From a virus, in IMG/VR virus record IMGVR_UViG_3300038696_000018, positions 1-24,396 of that record: a DNA stretch of 24,396 nucleotides. One strand, written 5' to 3'. Below are positions 22,857 to 24,396 of this stretch, piece after piece. Position 1 is the stretch's first letter. Every line of letters starts with the position of its first letter. The position numbers and the translations under genes were made by a program. The notes under the pieces were generated by a model. That model had not been told where the DNA came from, made no database searches, and worked only from the letters and a program-made list of their open reading frames with translations.

Positions 22857-23852
22857 ATGGCCTTTTCTCAAATTGCAATTACTGCGATCTCGCAAATCCC
22901 CGCCTTGGTCGGGACGTTTGCCGTAGCGCGCGGTTGGACCGTAGCTTTGGCGGGCTCTAATCGAGTGCTAACCGTACCGGGCGCAGAGGCTTTCCAAGTT
23001 GGCGTGCAGTCCGAAGTTAGCACGTTCGCCACGGCTGCTTTGCGCCTAGTTGCGGACCCTTTGAATAGCACGCCGCCGGGTTTCAGCAGTGTAAGCCTTT
23101 CGCCTCGCTTACTTGGCGTGGAAGACACGCCGTCAGTTGCCACGCCGACCAATCTTTTTCTTTTCGGCGGGACGGAAAACAGCGCGCCGTATATAGCGGG
23201 GGTCATAGAATTTTCATCGGGAAACTATCGACATTTCTATATTGGCTCACTCGTGAAGTACGGCACGTATGATGGCGGGGAAATCGTTAGTAGCAATAAC
23301 CACTTTACCCGCCAAGATGATTCGCGTTTTACGTTCTCGGCGACTAGCAACCGGTACATGTTCAACGGCTATCAAGATTTGAACCTCGCAGCCGAATCTG
23401 GTTTTGTCCACGTACCAGATTCGCGAGTCGGCGCAGACTATCTGCCGTTTTACCAAGACCCAATTAGAAACGCGCGGGATGAAACACCTCTCGACGAACA
23501 TGTAATGGGGGGTAATCGGGATCGCGTCGGGTCAGTCTACCAGTCGTTTTCATCGCAACACTTCGCAGCGGCTACCCTTTTAGGCGCAGTCAACGTATAT
23601 CTTACCGAGACTGGGCCAACGCGATACACTCCGCTAGGCTACGTGCCCGGCGCGCGCATGGTGAACGTGGGCAACATAGCGCCCGGCGCGCGTATCGACA
23701 TCGGCGGCGTGTTTTACCGGGTCTACCCCGAAATGCGCCGTACGGGCTCCGCCACGGGGGCGGGCGGCGCGACGGGTGCAGACGGGTACGGTTGGCTAGA
23801 CTCTGAAGCCAGCTACAAGTGGGGCATGGCTTACGCGGAGAACGCTGCATGA
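22857..23852 (+). CDS. Phage structural protein, probably tail tip or fibre component (second of a related pair)
   Basis: This 331-residue protein starts 4 bases after the previous stop, and its ribosome binding site (tggag) lies in the end of that gene. Its order of blocks resembles the first: MAF start, a V-A-R-GW strand region, F-Q-V-G-V-Q followed by a LRLVADPLN segment (compare VGLELIADTAN in the neighbour), then NLFLFGGTENSAPYIAGVIE, GNYRHFYIGSLVKYGTYDGG and an aromatic C-terminus with VFYRVYPEMRRTG. A Gly-rich loop (GSATGAGGATGADGYGW) comes before the end. Distant paralogy with the preceding gene is inferred from this shared pattern. Function is unknown beyond a likely place in the tail tip. 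It overlaps the next gene's start in ATGA. Confidence 0.68.
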   Translation: MAFSQIAITAISQIPALVGTFAVARGWTVALAGSNRVLTVPGAEAFQVGVQSEVSTFATAALRLVADPLNSTPPGFSSVSLSPRLLGVEDTPSVATPTNLFLFGGTENSAPYIAGVIEFSSGNYRHFYIGSLVKYGTYDGGEIVSSNNHFTRQDDSRFTFSATSNRYMFNGYQDLNLAAESGFVHVPDSRVGADYLPFYQDPIRNARDETPLDEHVMGGNRDRVGSVYQSFSSQHFAAATLLGAVNVYLTETGPTRYTPLGYVPGARMVNVGNIAPGARIDIGGVFYRVYPEMRRTGSATGAGGATGADGYGWLDSEASYKWGMAYAENAA

Positions 23853-24396
23853 CCGATGGTGTAATTTCACCCAGCCCGCTCTCGTCAGGTGAGTTGTACG
23901 AGTCGCACGGCTACCGGGCGCGTCGTTCTATACAGGAGCCGCAGTCGCTACTAGCGTTTGACCTAGTTGGGTCGGGGTCGTTCGATAACGAATTACCAAT
24001 TTTAGAGAACGCGATTTCTGTATCTGGTTTGACGGCTCGTGGTTTTGAGGACGATTTTTATGATTACTTGTACGTCATCCCGGCGGAGATCAAACTAAGT
24101 GAACAAAGCAATCTATCCGACATACCTGTTTTACTCTGGAACGCGTTTAGGTCTGCGCAAACTCTAGCTACTATAGCTGAAACGGAATTTGACGGCCTGT
24201 CCTTTACGGGGCCCCCGACGCCGTTAGCTATGCGTGCCCTCGGTCTATACGAATACCTTTTGGCGGTTTCACCCTTCAATGATTCAGGGACCGTTTCAGC
24301 CGCTCTATCCTTTCAACTCTCGACCGGGTTATCTGTAAATTTGCCGATTACGGGGCAGGCTAGCGGCACAACGCCGTTTATCTCTATCCCTAATTG
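23849..24396 (+). CDS. Putative tail structural protein, cut by the window end
   Basis: The ATG overlaps the previous stop (ATGA), and the frame stays open for 182 codons to the last base, so the C-terminus lies outside the window. Visible sequence starts MTDGVISPSPLSSGELYES and includes SLLAFDLVGSGSFDNELP, FEDDFYDYLYVIPAEIKL, DIPVLLWNAFRSAQTL and SAALSFQLSTGLSVNLPITG. The Ser/Leu-rich alternating pattern suggests a beta-sandwich virion protein. It shows no similarity I can recognise to lambda M, L, K, I or J. Its position as the third gene after the tape measure, translationally coupled to the pair before it, suggests a tail tip or baseplate-like component. Confidence 0.75.
   Translation, partial: MTDGVISPSPLSSGELYESHGYRARRSIQEPQSLLAFDLVGSGSFDNELPILENAISVSGLTARGFEDDFYDYLYVIPAEIKLSEQSNLSDIPVLLWNAFRSAQTLATIAETEFDGLSFTGPPTPLAMRALGLYEYLLAVSPFNDSGTVSAALSFQLSTGLSVNLPITGQASGTTPFISIPN

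Overview
The window is a stretch of a tailed double-stranded DNA bacteriophage genome, or of a prophage (no integrase, repressor, attachment site or host gene is visible). All genes lie on the + strand, packed with overlaps of a few bases or gaps under about 100 bases. Gene content and order point to a siphovirus (long, flexible, non-contractile tail) of a Gram-negative host, probably a proteobacterium. The host genus cannot be read from the sequence. No tRNA, rRNA, CRISPR array or insertion sequence was seen, and no stretch over 300 bases lacks a gene.

Region 1 (1-4849) is a DNA replication and recombination module of a type common in virulent phages and unlike that of lambda. It holds the C-terminal end of a DUF2800 protein, a DUF2815 single-strand-binding-like protein with a bacterial-SSB-type acidic tip, a family A DNA polymerase with a 3'-5' exonuclease, a small VRR-NUC nuclease and a SNF2-like helicase. 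A hairpin with a T-rich tail follows the DUF2815 gene.

Region 2 (4849-17070) follows the lambda head-and-tail order almost gene for gene: small terminase (Nu1 position), large terminase (A), W, portal (B), protease with nested scaffold (C/Nu3), decoration protein (D), major capsid (E), an FI-position protein, head-tail joining (FII position), Z-like, tail terminator (U position), tail tube (V), and the G / G-T tail assembly chaperones. Three features stand out. A 345-residue intein with class 3 (WCT) splicing residues and an intact LAGLIDADG endonuclease splits the P-loop of the large terminase. A GGGAAAG slippery heptamer lies in the correct phase for a -1 frameshift making the G-T fusion. 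A 20-base ribosome-binding-site/start cassette is repeated exactly at the nested scaffold start and at the tail tube start. Hairpins follow the capsid and tail tube genes.

Region 3 (17077-24396) begins with a 1596-residue tape measure protein, which implies a tail well over 200 nm long. After it the lambda order (M, L, K, I, J) is replaced by two related-looking structural proteins and a third gene cut by the window end. These probably form the tail tip or fibres.

Together the genes copy the phage DNA, cut and pump it into a procapsid matured by the protease, close the head, and build the tail on the tape measure.
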